From Muricea muricata (lineage: Eukaryota; Cnidaria; Anthozoa; Malacalcyonacea; Plexauridae): a stretch of DNA of 64,000 bases. Under the pieces are notes generated by a model that saw nothing but the letters and a program-made list of their open reading frames with translations, was not told where the DNA came from and made no database searches. The stretch covers positions 52,006,846-52,070,845 of the forward strand of contig OY979716.1 of NCBI GenBank assembly GCA_963855995.1, written 5' to 3'. Of the stretch, positions 43,542-56,000 are shown in pieces. A program made the translations under genes and the position numbers. Each line of letters starts with the position of its first letter. The stretch's first letter is position 1.

Positions 43542-46500
43542 ACAAATTAATTTTATTGGAATTGTGTTATTTATAAAACATTGCAGCAATTTATCTTTCT
43601 TGAGCACCCTAAAATTTTTCGTATATTAATTTTCAAATTTGATTTGTTGTTTAGGAAAGTGGAGACTCTGATAGTGAGCTTTTAAAAAGTCTATTTGATG
43701 ATGTAGGCGAAACTTCAGCATCGAATAGTTCTGTAACTACCTCGCACGAATTCGTTAACAGTTGTGCATCATCACATGAGAGTCATGATAGTACAATTAA
43801 TCATCACAGGTACATATTGGCCGCGTACATTTATGTTGTGATTACTGTAATGGCAAAACACGCTGTTAAGAGTGGCTAAAATTTTATAGAACAAGAGCTA
43901 TTACACTCCACATGTTTTGTTTTCAGTTCGTCTAAAGAAGGTAATATTTTGACGGCGCTAAAAAGTTTGCAGAAAAATACACATACGGATTATTCTTAGA
44001 ATGGTGTAGATAGTGTCAGAAACCTTTTCCGTGGACAATTCGATTGAACAATGACAAGTGCCAAAGTAGTTGCGAAAAATGCGGGTCTACGGAGCAGCAA
44101 CTCTTCGGATTTGAACTCAGCGTGTTTTACAGTGTTAGTTCCCGTAAAAATATTTCAGTTCTCAGACATGCACAATAAAAATCGTTTTCTGGAAGCATTT
44201 CGACGTCACAACGACATAAAAATAGCTGGATTTATTTGGATTTTCGTCTATGACGGAAAACTCGTCTAAGACGAGAAATTCATCTTGATATAAATATGAA
44301 GACTGGTTTTATGTTTAAACTTTTTCAATCTAACTTTTCTGTCTGAAGGGCGGGAGCATGAAACTCGATTTCGTTCTTTCATTTATGACTTGGCATTCTT
44401 GGTTGTCATGGTTGTTTTCCCAGTATGGGTTTTCCGCCCTCTAAGAGGGAGGTTCGTCACATGAGGTTTCCGTCTGAGATAGAAATTCGACTTCCAATAT
44501 AAATTCGGCTAAATGATGGCTTTTGTCTCAAAGGAGCAATCATAAAGCCTGATCATTTTAGGTTGATAAAATTGTACCTAAGAGTAAGTAGTCAGAACCC
44601 TCAATATTTATTTTAAAGAACATAAATTTACTTTAGGTCATACATTGAAATTATCGACGATGAGATGATCATATCAAGTGACGAAGAAAGTGCTGATGTA
44701 CAAATAGCCATTAGAAACAGCTTAGTGTTAGTAATATAATAAAAATGAATTGTATTTTTTTAAGGCAACCTTACTGGAGCTGGCATTCACTGATTACATA
44801 TGTTAATAATGTAAATATAATGGTTTTATGTTGCAGTTATAACTATGGTATAAATACTGTACCTCGCTTATATAATTACAGCACAAATTGTAATAACAAA
44901 GGATATAACGCATGTATCGCATCGCATGGCACCGTGCAACTCGTCGTTTTAACACAAGCATAAAATTCCATAATGAACTCGCTAATGAGGACATATCGTG
45001 CGATAAGATGGTTAATTAAGGTCCAGATTAAACGCAATCCTTTTTATTTGATAGGTTCAGTGCATGAAAAGTACGGGTTTTTACATCGCTCGTGCGGCTT
45101 TCGACCCTTGTTGCTGTTATATAAACTTAACTCGCATTGTTAAATTCTATATTGCGCTCGTGGCCATTGATTAACCTATGCGTATCTCAGTAGGTGTGAT
45201 GAAGACAGTGCTCCCCTGCAATCAATTTTGCAAGAGCACATAAAGAAAGAAATGATTGGGATGCCATCAAATGCCGATGCTCCAAAGAATATAATCAATG
45301 TAAGAAGAAAGTATGCATTCAAGGATGGTGTGGAAAAAATGCGACGAGCGAGGTTTATTGCGTCACATCCTTTGTCTGTAAAATTTGCCGATGGGTCAGG
45401 GCAGAGCGACGGTGCTGTGGACAGACGTGGTCCAATGAGAGAGTTTCTCCGCATTGCGATACACCAAATGTTTGACTCAAAAATGTTTGGAGGAAAAACA
45501 AAAAACAAAGTATTCATCCTTGACCAAGAAAGTAAGAAAAAACCCCTTAAACAAATGTCTTTACTCTTCTGAATTTGTTTCTATTTACAAATAGTAAGCA
45601 TGTGTCACATTGTGCATAAGACTAATTCACTCGTTCCCAGAGATAATGGGTATACGACATGTACCAATCATGTATATCAGTAAAACAAAAGCAAATGAAC
45701 ATGTCGTGACGTAAGTGGACAACGACATTTGAAACTGCAGCAGTTTACCCAATAATCATACTGCAGCAAATACTTGATACACGTGTTATGTATCACTATT
45801 CGGAAATTATGCGACACTATTCGGAAATAACACGACTTTTGGAAAACTTCACGTTTTGTTGTTGTACAAACACTGAACTAGAAAGGGGCGGTTGCAGGCA
45901 GAGTCGCTTCCAGAAATACTGGGCTTGTTTACCCGGTCATGACCTTTTTATTTAACTATTAGAATGCATGATTGCAATTACTGGTGTTACTAGATATATT
46001 TTCTTTTCTCTATTCTTAGGCAAACAGGATGAGAGTTATAAATTATGTGGCAAGTTACTGGCGGTCTCTCTGCAATGGTGGTGGGGTAGGGCGTTGTTTC
46101 TCGAAATCAGTGTATAAGTTTGTTGTTGAAGGTGAGAAGGGAGCCAATCCTGATATTAACGATGTATGTGATGTTGAGCCAAGAACATTACTTGAAAAGA
46201 TAGGATTTTCCAAGTAACTAATATCTGGTATTTAATAGTATTAACTGTAAATTGTTCGAGAAACATTTTCATTGTGGCGCCTATATTACAGGTTAATGTT
46301 TGTCAGAGCGAAGATCAATTTAAGTTGCTGGAACCTGATCTTCTTAATCACCTTACTGAAGCAGGCTGGTCGACAACGATATCACTCAACAAAAAGGATA
46401 TGATTATTGGCACACTTTGTCAGTACAGTGTTATTGACAAAGTTCGTTCATGCCTTGAGCAATTTAAGGACGGCCTGCAGACATTGCATATTTTAGACCT

Positions 46501-47019
46501 TGTCACGAAACATCCTGCAGCCTTTGAAGACGTGTTCTGTTACAACAAAGGGGATGATTTGACCAGCAAGATATTGGACGATCTTTTCTACCCATGCCTG
46601 TCGGAGACGGGAACAATCAAATGGGAAAAAGAAGAGCAAATAATGCATTGGCGTGATTATTTGACAGACTGTGAAGGTACATGTCGTCAGACGAATCTGG
46701 GCTGTGTTTGACTCTTCCCTGGTCGTCTATATATATCAGATAAATAGAGAGATCATTCCGAGAAGGCAACGGCGCGCAAGCTGGATTATCATTTCCAATC
46801 CCTTGTCGAATGATTTATTTATTTATCTGGAGTATTATTTCAAATTCTGTGTATAGGAGACGACTTGGAACGAGTCAGGGGACGCATTGTATGACCTTTG
46901 GACTTACAACCACAGTTTGAAAAATAGCTTGGTGCCGGTGAATTGTCGATGTAGCAAACGTTCAGAATTTTTCGAACAAATTTTTTTTTTGTTTACTCGA
47001 TTCTGATTGGCTGAGAACC

Positions 47020-47037
47020 GTGCTGATTAATCAGCAC
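47020..47037. repeat. perfect 18-bp palindrome
   Basis: GTGCTGATTAATCAGCAC is its own reverse complement. A second, looser inverted pair (GTGCCGATTAA...TTAATTGGCAC) follows at 47041-47064. Lies in the last intron of the HECT-type gene. Confidence 0.7.
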
Positions 47038-47392
47038 AGTGTGCCGATTAAAAATTAATTGGCACGGAAAAGAGCCCACGCGACTTGTAATTTCCGCAAT
47101 ACTTCATATAGTAAATTTTTTTTTGATAAAATTTGTCAATATTTGAGTGTTTTTATTTTGAAATACTCTAAAAATCAGCAGATTTATTTGACAAAAATGA
47201 TTTTAAAGTGTCTAAACAACTTACAATGGATAAATACACACGTCGGATAACGTTTGTTTTTAACGAAAATGACAAACTTGGAAGTATTTACTATGAAAGT
47301 TCGCAAAACATATCGATGACAGGACTTCATCTTTTAACAATCCACGAAAACAGTTAACTTCAGCATTAAAATATTTAGTAAAGTGATATTAA

Positions 47393-47554
47393 TAGGAAAT
47401 TACACTTGTGCTGGAAGTATTAAAGAAAAATCACACTTGTGTTTGGCGAAATGTTTATAATACCTCTCGTGCTTCGCACTCGCGGTATTATAAACATTTC
47501 GCCAAACACGCGTGGGATTTTTCATTAATACTTCTCGGATCGTGTAATTTCCTA
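47393..47554. repeat. foldback element, about 78-bp arms
   Basis: Starts TAGGAAATTACAC and ends with the inverse GTGTAATTTCCTA. The inner 28 bp around GTTTGGCGAAATGTTTATAA form a near-perfect stem with a tiny loop (CTCGTGCTTCGCACTCG). Intronic position, no coding content. Confidence 0.8.
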
Positions 47555-47650
47555 TACTAACCAATTAGTTTCCTGTTATTTTTATGCAATCGATTATAGT
47601 AATTAACTTTTTGTATCTACGCGAAGTGCTAGATACTATGCTATCGAGTT

Positions 47651-47728
47651 GTTCACTCATTTCCGTTCACTCATTTCCGTTCACTCACTTCTGTTCACTC
47701 ACTTCTGTTCACTTTCTTTGTTCACTTG
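47651..47728. repeat. 14-bp tandem repeat, about 5.5 copies
   Basis: GTTCACTCATTTCC repeated, with GTTCACTCACTTCT variants and a shortened last unit. Confidence 0.85.
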
Positions 47729-48060
47729 TAGCCAATCAGCGACTTGTATTATAAAATTACGTCATTGTATTCTGAGTTCTGTATTCTGAGTTTTTAAAAA
47801 CAGTATATCTCATCCTCGTGGGAAAGTTTCCTATATATTTTTTCGTCGTTTTTGCTTGGAAAGCTTGTAGATTTTGTCGCCTTTCTCTGTCCAGATTTAT
47901 CCTCGACTGGTAAGTATTTTAGATATGAATTCTACTAGTTTTACCTGTGTTAATAACAGTAAAATTTGTGATTTGTATGGAGCCATATGGGATTTTACGC
48001 AAACATGTTTAATAGGGAATACGGCTTTTGAAAGCAAAAATAGGCTTCTCGGGAGGGCAA

Positions 48061-48123
48061 AACAATCTCTTCGGAGATCAGAACAATCTTTTCGGAGATC
48101 AGAACAAACTCTTCTGAGATCTG
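48061..48123. repeat. 21-bp tandem repeat, three copies
   Basis: AACAATCTCTTCGGAGATCAG with variants. In one frame it encodes a 7-residue repeat (QSLRRSE, QSFRRSE, QTLLRSE) near the end of an 88-codon frame (47874-48140) that I cannot assign. Confidence 0.75.
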
Positions 48124-48144
48124 AACAGTTTAAAACCTGATGAG

Positions 48145-49690
48145 GCTGTGATTCACCATTTAGGAAGTAAGTGTAACCTGGTAAATTTAAAACTACATGT
48201 CGATAGTAGCTATAATTACAGATTTTCTGTAAGAAAATTGACTAAACAATCAAATAGTACACGATACAGGAGGGATCATGAACTTTCTAGATTACCTTTG
48301 AAGAAAATTATATTAGCTATATATGCGAAAAAGTTTTTAGTGTTACTACTTAACCACTATTTTTCTTGAAGTCTTAAACATTGTTTTTTTACAGATGACA
48401 GCAACAGCAAACATAAATATAACTACAGTATGCATTGGATAATGTGTTCTTGGTATTTTATATAATGCCTTGCTTCCAGAACAATGAACAATCTCAATTT
48501 CAACTCACCTGTAAATCAAAAAGAAATTAACTTCAGCACCAACCACATGGATCTTATTAATACCACACAATGTGTACAAAACTGGAGCTATTATTGCAAA
48601 TATTAGATTTTATCTTGGGACACAATATTATTCATTACATGGATCGATATGCTATGCTGTTTTTCAACCTTATCACCATAAGGCACAATTATACTGTATG
48701 GATCTGGTTTGCTGTATGACTCTCAATGGACTTGAATTGGATTATACATAATTTACCTGGGCTTTTGAACTCTGGCAACATACATAACAGAAACGTTGAC
48801 GTTTTTGGAGGCTTTGTAACTAATAATTATCTGCAGTGGCTTCCAACATTAATTCTGTATTATGACCAATCAATGATTATGACAGCAGCTGATTATAAGT
48901 ATATAATATAAGTACACTAAGTGCTCATGTAGCTGCAAAAAACGTAAAAGTTTTAATGGTTAATAGTGACTGCTTAGCTGGTAGAACGATAAATAGCCAC
49001 TCACAAAACAAATTCTAGCTAATAAAATAATTTCCATAACATTGCAATATGTTATCAAGTTTTATTCTTTCTGGTATTTGAGAAACAAGTCGACTAGTGT
49101 AGGAGCTTGATTTAGCTGGTAATAGGGACTTCAGTTTATATTCATTATTACTTAATACCAATATTGTCGAAAACTTTGTTACTGAAAAAATTCTTGTATT
49201 ATATGAAGTAATATAGTAAAAGTTCAGTCTCTGTAAGACCTGTACAATAAGATGATCGAGTTACGCAGTGGTTATTACTGCTTGTCCTACATTATCACAA
49301 TGCCTCCCCCTCTCAACAAAACAGAAAATAGACAATGTACATTCCCTTTATTAATTATAACAGTCAACTACAAAATTGTAACTTGTTTTGTCCCAACAAA
49401 ACAAATTTAACACACCAAAACACCTTGTCCCAACAACAATTGTCCCAACCATTAATTGTCCTTTAAATAATGGTTATATATAAAAAGTTTATAAATATTG
49501 AAAAATTAGATTTTGCAACCTTCACACCAATGTTAAACATTGAATTGCAATGCAATGTGGGAAACATGCGGGAAAAATTACCGTGTATATATATGTATTG
49601 AAATCCGTGTGACGTAAGCAATTCTAAGGTCTATTGGCAACATTGATGCCTCCATATAGCGTAGATACATGCACGCGTCGCGAGCCTATT
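48145..49690. other. intron of the HECT-type gene, no gene recognised
   Basis: AT-rich. Short frames at 48148-48369 and 48726-48911 have no motif I recognise. Confidence 0.4.
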
Positions 49691-50054
49691 TTTTAAGCTG
49701 GTGGCAGAATTGAAGGGCAAGCAACACTTGAAGATCTGATATTCACAACTGGCAGCGATGAGATACCACCAGTTGGATTTGACCCAGTTGTAACAATCAA
49801 GTTTTGGGAGGATACAAAACCTATGGCCAATACTTGTTCTAACGTGCTCCACTTGCCTCTTCATCCCATCTCACAAGATGTGAATTACAAGCACTTTAAA
49901 GAAATGATGAGTTTTGAAATTTTAAATTCCCTGGACTATATACAAACAAACATGCTCTGTAACTTTAACATTATTGAAACAACTGTTAATATGAACCATT
50001 TGTTCAATCGGTTGTGTTAAAAAGTTATGTACATTACTGTAGTACAAGTACAGA

Positions 50055-50804
50055 TTATGTTTCCAAAAGTTTTTGCCCAACAAACTGGACTGTCTGTCGA
50101 TATAATTCCATTGGGTCTGCAGATACATCAATTGTGTTTTGTAACTCAATCATAGTTTCATCGTCCAAAGCTATTTCTGTATCCTCACATTCAACATGAG
50201 GAAGATCCTGTTCCAACAACGAGTCTACATCCAATCCTTGGTAGGGCATTTCATGAGCTGAGTCCAATTGAGCTAAATGCTGATTACCCAAGAAAATTTG
50301 TACTGGGGTTTTATTCTCTTCAGTAGATATTTTGTGATTGTTATGAGCAGCTACGAACTCCCTGTGTGATTTATTTAGGATAGGCAGAAAGACATGATGT
50401 AAGCAAAACAAATCAATGTCATTTGACGGGTCTAAGACACTCTTGCATTCCAGCTGGTAAAATATGCTCTTAAACTGTTCTATGACTTGTTCGTTTACAA
50501 TTCGGTTGTGTCTTTCAATCCGTTGGTTGTGCACAGAGCTTCCTGCTATAACAGGCTTGGTATCCTCTCCATGTACACTAACCATATGACGCCACACTTC
50601 CACGTTTTCTCCACTGTAATCTGTTCGTACACGCATAGGACAACCATATTTTTGAACTGCTGCTTTAAACAGGTCTCCAACCGTGATTGCTTTATTGTTG
50701 GTGGAGAATTGTGCGAAAACTACCATTCTGCTAGACCCGTCAATTCCATGATGAAGAACAATTAACTGCTGCCCGCAATATCTGGTCAGGAAACGAAAAT
50801 TCAT
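50055..50804 (-). pseudogene. integrase-core gene, second copy, C-terminal part
   Basis: A single 249-codon frame without internal stops. It opens inside the catalytic core (LHHGIDGSSRMVVFAQFSTN) and carries MRVRTDYSGENVEVWRHM (second Asp region), SSVHNQRIERHNRIVNEQVI (Glu region), VFLPILNKSHREFVAAHNNH and an acidic tail. Same family as 2237-3161 but clearly diverged. The first catalytic Asp motif (HIDGNHKL-like) is missing at the start, where the sequence reads RYCGQQLIV, so the protein is truncated or the 5' part lies in another exon. The N-terminal HTH-like part of a relative occurs 5.6 kb upstream on the same strand at 56455-56637. Confidence 0.65.
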
Positions 50805-50886
50805 TAACTTTGCGGCAGTACTTCATCTAGTATGTATTAAACTAATCCGTACATAGCCCAACGTACGCCATGTTTATTTTTACATC

Positions 50887-51522
50887 ATGAGTGGCAAGGA
50901 AAATATATTCATAAATACAATCTTAGCAGTGTTTAAGGAAGCTGAAAACCGGCTTTCAGAACAAGGTCTAGAAAAGAGAAATGTGGGAAATGCATTGAAA
51001 GAGCTCAAAGAATTGCTAAGGCCGGTTGCTTGAAAACATTTAGGGGATGTGGGAGCTCGTCACAAATATTACGTTGGCCAATATTACCGGATCCTTCAAC
51101 GAATGGCAACGCAGTGGTACAAGCAATTCTCAAGACGAATGTCTGTTCGATGTAAGGCGCTAAGTCCTTGGAAAGTTACCTTAGAAGTTAGTATTCCAAA
51201 TGAACTTTTTTCCATCGTCAAAGACATAGTTCTAGAGACAAATTATGGTTTATACTATTCGGAGACGAAAGCAAAGTCGAAGAAATGTGTCATGGCGTTC
51301 ACTTCCGCAGAGCGAGTGAGAAATCTCTTCAATCGATTAATGGACACTGACCTTACAAATGAAGACTTTCTTTGCAAAAGATTTAAGGGGCAAAGACGGA
51401 TACAAATCATCGTTTCCGAGGATAAGCAATTTGGCATGCTCTATAATTCGCAAAAGGAACTTTTGAATTTTGATTTTTATTATGGCTTTTGGAATGAGCA
51501 GGGATTTCCACAGCATTTGTAA
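50887..51522 (+). pseudogene. unrecognised gene, one in-frame stop
   Basis: The frame starts at the ATG in TACATCATGAGTGGCAAGG (50887) and reads MSGKENIFINTILAVFKEAE. After an in-frame TGA at about 51031 it continues to 51522 (HKYYVGQYYRILQRMATQWY; FTSAERVRNLFNRLMDTDLT; RRIQIIVSEDKQFGMLYNSQ). I do not recognise the family. It is divergent from the integrase-core gene with about 80 bp between the starts, so the two may share a promoter region or belong to one mobile element. The MITE at 51535 follows its stop by 12 bp. Confidence 0.4.
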
Positions 51523-51534
51523 GATGTAGTTAGT

Positions 51535-51705
51535 AATTTCAAGAAGTTAATTTAACTCCACTAGGGTTATTTTGAACCTAATTTTACTCCAAATGTGGGG
51601 TAAAATCTGGAGCAAAATGTCTAATGTGCAGTATAATGTCCAAATGTGGTATGTAAAATTAGGTGCAAAATAACCCTAGTGGAGTTAAATTAACTTCTTG
51701 AAATT
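51535..51705. repeat. MITE-like element, 53-bp inverted ends
   Basis: The arms 51535-51587 and 51653-51705 are reverse complements with one mismatch in 53, starting AATTTCAAGAAGTTAATTTA. The interior is 65 bp. Total 171 bp. Confidence 0.9.
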
Positions 51706-52162
51706 AACAGTGCAGTTATTAATGGCTTGATTGACTCCATGCATGTCCATCACCATGGCACCGCATTTGACATGTACTGTATTAAGAATAATGGCCCACC
51801 CCAAATGTAAATAAAGGTTGAACTTACAAACTGGAATATGGAAGATAATAAAATTGGGTTAAATTGCCAAACATTGGCAGTCCCCATTTAGCATTGACAA
51901 ATTCCTATCCCACAGACCAATTGCAGGAAGCAAATGCTTGATCCTTGTAACAGAAGCGGTTGCCAAATGCCCGATAATTTCCTAGGGGGATGTGTATGTA
52001 TGAGATAACTGTTTGACTTAAAATGGAATTAAAAAGTCATGAACTCTTTAAGCTGGAAAGTGCCTAAGTATGCCTTACCTATTTTTTTTCATGTTTAATG
52101 CCTAACAATTTTGCTTGTCAATATAGGGAAACTCTGCAGCTTAATGAGCTAATAACTTGTAT

Positions 52163-52342
52163 TGGGTCGTTCCAAAAAAGATCCATTCCCCACCCACAGA
52201 GGAAATTTCCGCCGTCCAGGGAGGGAGGGAGGGAGGGAGGTGAATCATCTAAAGAATGTCTTAAATTTATATAGGATGTCCAGAGAGGGGGGTATTGTTA
52301 ATTTCCTCCATGGGGGAGGTGGATCTTTTCTGGAATGACCCA
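52163..52342. repeat. MITE-like element with TGGGTC ends and (GGGA)n core
   Basis: Left end TGGGTCGTTCCAAAAAAGAT; right end is the inverse (ATCTTTTCTGGAATGACCCA) with a few mismatches over about 31 bp. Contains a GGGAGGGAGGGA run near 52220. Confidence 0.8.
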
Positions 52343-52504
52343 TTGAGAAGACAAAAAGAAATCACCTGTCTGTTGTTTTATATATATATGTGATGTGATA
52401 AGTTATGTCAATGTACATAAACCTTTAGTTTTGGTTTTCTCGGAAAGATTATCACTGCAGAGAGTCTATTTGTCAGCTGTGTATATCTGGTTAAAATGTA
52501 TACA

Positions 52505-52697
52505 AAATCATATCAACCGATCCGAACGTTGTATTCCAATAAAATTACTGGTTACAACGTTTGATAATTCCAATAGTTACTGGAATTGTCATTTCATGCA
52601 TATAAAATGAACCCTGACCCAAACCTAACCCTAATAATCCCAATAATTTATCAATAACCCCACTGGGGTACAACGTTCGGATCAGGTGATCATATAG
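52505..52697. repeat. inverted-repeat element, GATCCGAACGTTGTA ends
   Basis: GATCCGAACGTTGTA at 52519-52533 is inverted at 52669-52683. Looser similarity extends about 12 bp outward. The core has a short CCTAACCCTAA stretch. Confidence 0.65.
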
Positions 52698-52699
52698 AA

Positions 52700-53017
52700 C
52701 TATATATGCAAATGCTGTTTCCAGTTTGGTGAATTTCTTTACTGTACCAACAGGCTATCAACGAAATTGCCACGTGAATTTAAAAAGATGCAAAAGATAT
52801 AAATAACTTTTATTTTCAATTCCACACAAATACATAATTGACATCTGTGCTCAACATTGACAATAAATAATATTATCATACAATAATAAATATGTATTCA
52901 ATAAATATATGTAAAATGCATATATGTAAAAACATCAAATTAATGTTCAAACAGAACTGCTATGTTTAGCTTGCTTTACCAGACTGAGTATAGTATACAC
53001 AGTTAGTGACAAGATCA
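52700..53017. other. no gene recognised
   Basis: AT-rich flank downstream of the transposase-like gene. No matching terminal repeat found. Confidence 0.4.
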
Positions 53018-56000
53018 CTATACTTTACATATCCATGTCTGAAGACAGCTTTTTGTAATCTTACAAGCTTTAACAGATTTAACAATTTCAGCAGTTATTT
53101 CATGATCACAGTAATAACATTCAGCAGTAGCTGCTACTTTAAGAAAACCGCAGTGACAATATTCATTATCTTCTACCCTACTTGGAACCAGGCTTAAATT
53201 TGTACGATGATACTCCAAGAGAGAAGGTTGTTTAAGTGGCAACCAAATTTTGCTTATATAATCATGCCTAAATACCAAAGACCATCTATTTCTTACATTA
53301 CTATGCTTAGCGTAACTGGCGATTTGCACATGCTTTGCTTCACGGCCTTGCATAGTGTTTATCCCTAAACCAGCCCCATACCTTTCATACATCCACCGTG
53401 CATGTGTTGCAACAACCTTCCCAATACTCCACTTGCTGGGGGTAGGTGTATCACAGAAAAGGATTTTAGCAGTGATATACTCAGAAGTATACAAAGATAA
53501 CTGCCTAAGCTTCTCATCCGAAAAATGGTACATTGAAAACAGCGAAACAGAATCTCGCAACTTAACGGCAATGAAAGCAATGATAAGAAGTTTAGTTAAT
53601 AACTGAACATTGTTCCTATCACCTCTGATAGCATCAATAAGAAACATGAATCCGCCCAAGACTAAGCATGAATCTTTTCCTGTAAACCTATATGAAAAGT
53701 CCTTATTTTTTGACCTTTCATCACACAACCACTTTAAAAGCTGCCTCTTAAGTCTTGTAGCTTTCACTTCATGCTCAAGTGCTTGCAGATACCTTTTCAT
53801 ACTGCAATTAGGCAAGTCCGAAATGGAGGTAATCTTATTTGAAAGATTGCTATCTGCCAGTGCTAACAGCAACATTTGCCTGTGCAATTTTTCAACTGCA
53901 TTGTTTTTTAAATGTAATGGTTCAATTACCTCTTTTTCACACAGTAAACCTATAAGAGGTTCAAACTCTTGTCTGCTTCCTAGACTAGAAATGTATTGAG
54001 TAACCCTACTTCTCTTAGTTTGATCTGAAAGTTTCTTGGGCAGATTTTTTTTAAATGCACAAACCTTCTTTGCATTAGTAACTCTATCTTTGCAGGTCCA
54101 AGGTTTCCATTTACATTTAGGGTCTGTCCCAAACTCTCCCTTCAGACATCCAGTCCCTTTGAGATCATCAGATTTTACATTTGCAAAGCTGGAAAAATAA
54201 TTTGCTGAATTTGAAAGTTCCCCATTTACGAATGCCAGAAACTTCATGTCCTATGGAAATAAATCAAAAGTAAATTTGACTTGAACATCACCAACATTAA
54301 AGGTGCGTTCAATAGCCGCACAATTATCAGTGAGGAGTTTGCAAAATAACTTAACGACCTCATGGGTTTCTTTGCAATTAGCACCAAACAGTAAAAAGTT
54401 GTCATTCGGGCTTGCAACTCGGGGACCGACAATAAGAAAACTTACTAACCACGACATTGACTCATCCCATTTCCCGAATGGTGCTCCATCACCACCAATC
54501 GCTACCCTGAAGTGCCCAACTTCACTTCCAAACCATATTAGCTTATCCTCAACCCCTTCTATATGGGTCAGTGTCCAAGTAAAACTTGGCAAGACAAAGA
54601 AGAAGGCTTTCCAGATCCCTGTACCCACCATCCACCCTTTCAGCTGAAGGCAAAGCATTTAGCAAATCGCTTACTGGTAAGAGCTCTCCAATATCGATAC
54701 TGTTAACTTTACTCATTAGATCTTTATACGATAGAACTTTTGCTAAGGGTATTCCCCCACTTAATGACAACCTTCTCCTCTGTAAATAGCCTTTTTCTGT
54801 TGTTGTACCTATCGCATAGGTACCATAAGGAAGATCTAGTTTGAGCATATTTGCGCTTACTCAAAAGACCTCTGGCATATAACATAGAGAAAGAGCGATT
54901 AACATTTTGCTCACTTTCTTCAAATTTACTAACATTCTGTTTATGTACATTATGTATTCTGTCTGGCACTGCTGAATTTTTTAGAACCAACTATAAAATT
55001 CTTGCATGTTTCTATGCTGGCATATCTATTACGTGTTATAAACAAACCATTAATTGCTGCTTGCCAGTTTTCCTTAGTGCCACCATGAATTTCAGAAGAC
55101 GCCAGCAGTGTCTCCTGCATTCTTCGATACTTGCTTCTTTCTGGAATGTTTTCATTTCCATCAGATAAAATTTCAGTAGGTGATCTTTTCCTTTCCAGTG
55201 ACATTTTCTCAGATACTGTAAAAACAGTAGGTGAAGTGACAGTCCTCTGTTGTAACTCAACTTTACTCTTTAGGAGTTCTGCCTAAAATTTAACAGCATT
55301 TGAACAAAATTATTCATGTCAGAGGTGTAACTTTACTTTTTTGATCACTTCCCCTGGGGGCAAGTTGAGGGCACATAGTGGCGCAGGGTGCGCGGTGTAT
55401 TGTATTGGTTCAACCCGGGTTATTTTGCAAAGAGTAAATCAGGCTTTACTATACCCTGTCTAATGCCAGACAATTTCGCTTGTCAGGGGGATAAAAGAGG
55501 TCATATAATAGTTACAGTAAATTACATTCACATTGATTGTATTTAGCGAAAGAGTCTTGACTTATAATTCTGTGCTATTTCATGGATACTTAATTCAAAA
55601 TGACAAAATACATCTCGGGCAAGCAAAGCAAAGACCACATGTAATTGATTCTAATTCAATGGCTACTGTGTGTTTTTGATCCCAAGGGTATGCAATTGCA
55701 GTCCAGTGATAGGGTCAAAATCGCAGTTCATTTAATATAACTATCAATTGTGTTTGCCCTACACTCAAAATAACAGCCACTATCTATAGGCCATAGCTTC
55801 AAATAGTACACACATTTTCCTTTATTCGATTATTCTGCTTCCTCAGGGCATTTAGTTCCTTGGATTTTGAAAGGTAACTCTCCTTTAACTGATGTTTACG
55901 TCGAGCATGTTCCCCTACTGGAAATCGATATTGCTGTGTGGACTTTGCTGAGCGACTAGTTGCCCTTTGAGTCTTGCTGCCCATATGAACAGAAGTCAGT

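Larger units (their letters stand above)
35490..50020 (+). pseudogene. HECT ubiquitin ligase-like gene (G2E3-like), split by a BEL element
   Basis: Exons chosen by GT-AG sites and phase: 35490-35570 (start MATNEGLARLL), 35746-35814, 36114-36167, 36277-36321, 36770-37104, 37259-about 37400, 43655-43809, about 43927 onward, 44637-about 44728, 45191-45531, 46020-46213, 46292-about 46676, about 49698-50020. The HECT domain starts in 45191-45531 (AVDRRGPMREFL) and continues with KLCGKLLAVSLQ, GRCFSKSVYKFVVEG and LDLVTKHPAAFEDVF. The last exon has EIPPVGFDP and PMANTCSNVL, whose Cys matches the thioester residue. In-frame stops at 36842-36844 and 37034-37036 and a frameshift near 46075 argue it is dead. 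The C-terminal GFG-like end is missing. No UBZ finger seen. The BEL element 37569-43541 lies in an intron. Confidence 0.65.

Noticed and set aside
47651..48123. CRISPR-like array
   Set aside because: Repeats are contiguous with no spacers, and the genome is eukaryotic.
52621..52640. Telomere-like CCTAACCCTAA
   Set aside because: Fewer than two full repeats inside a small inverted-repeat element.
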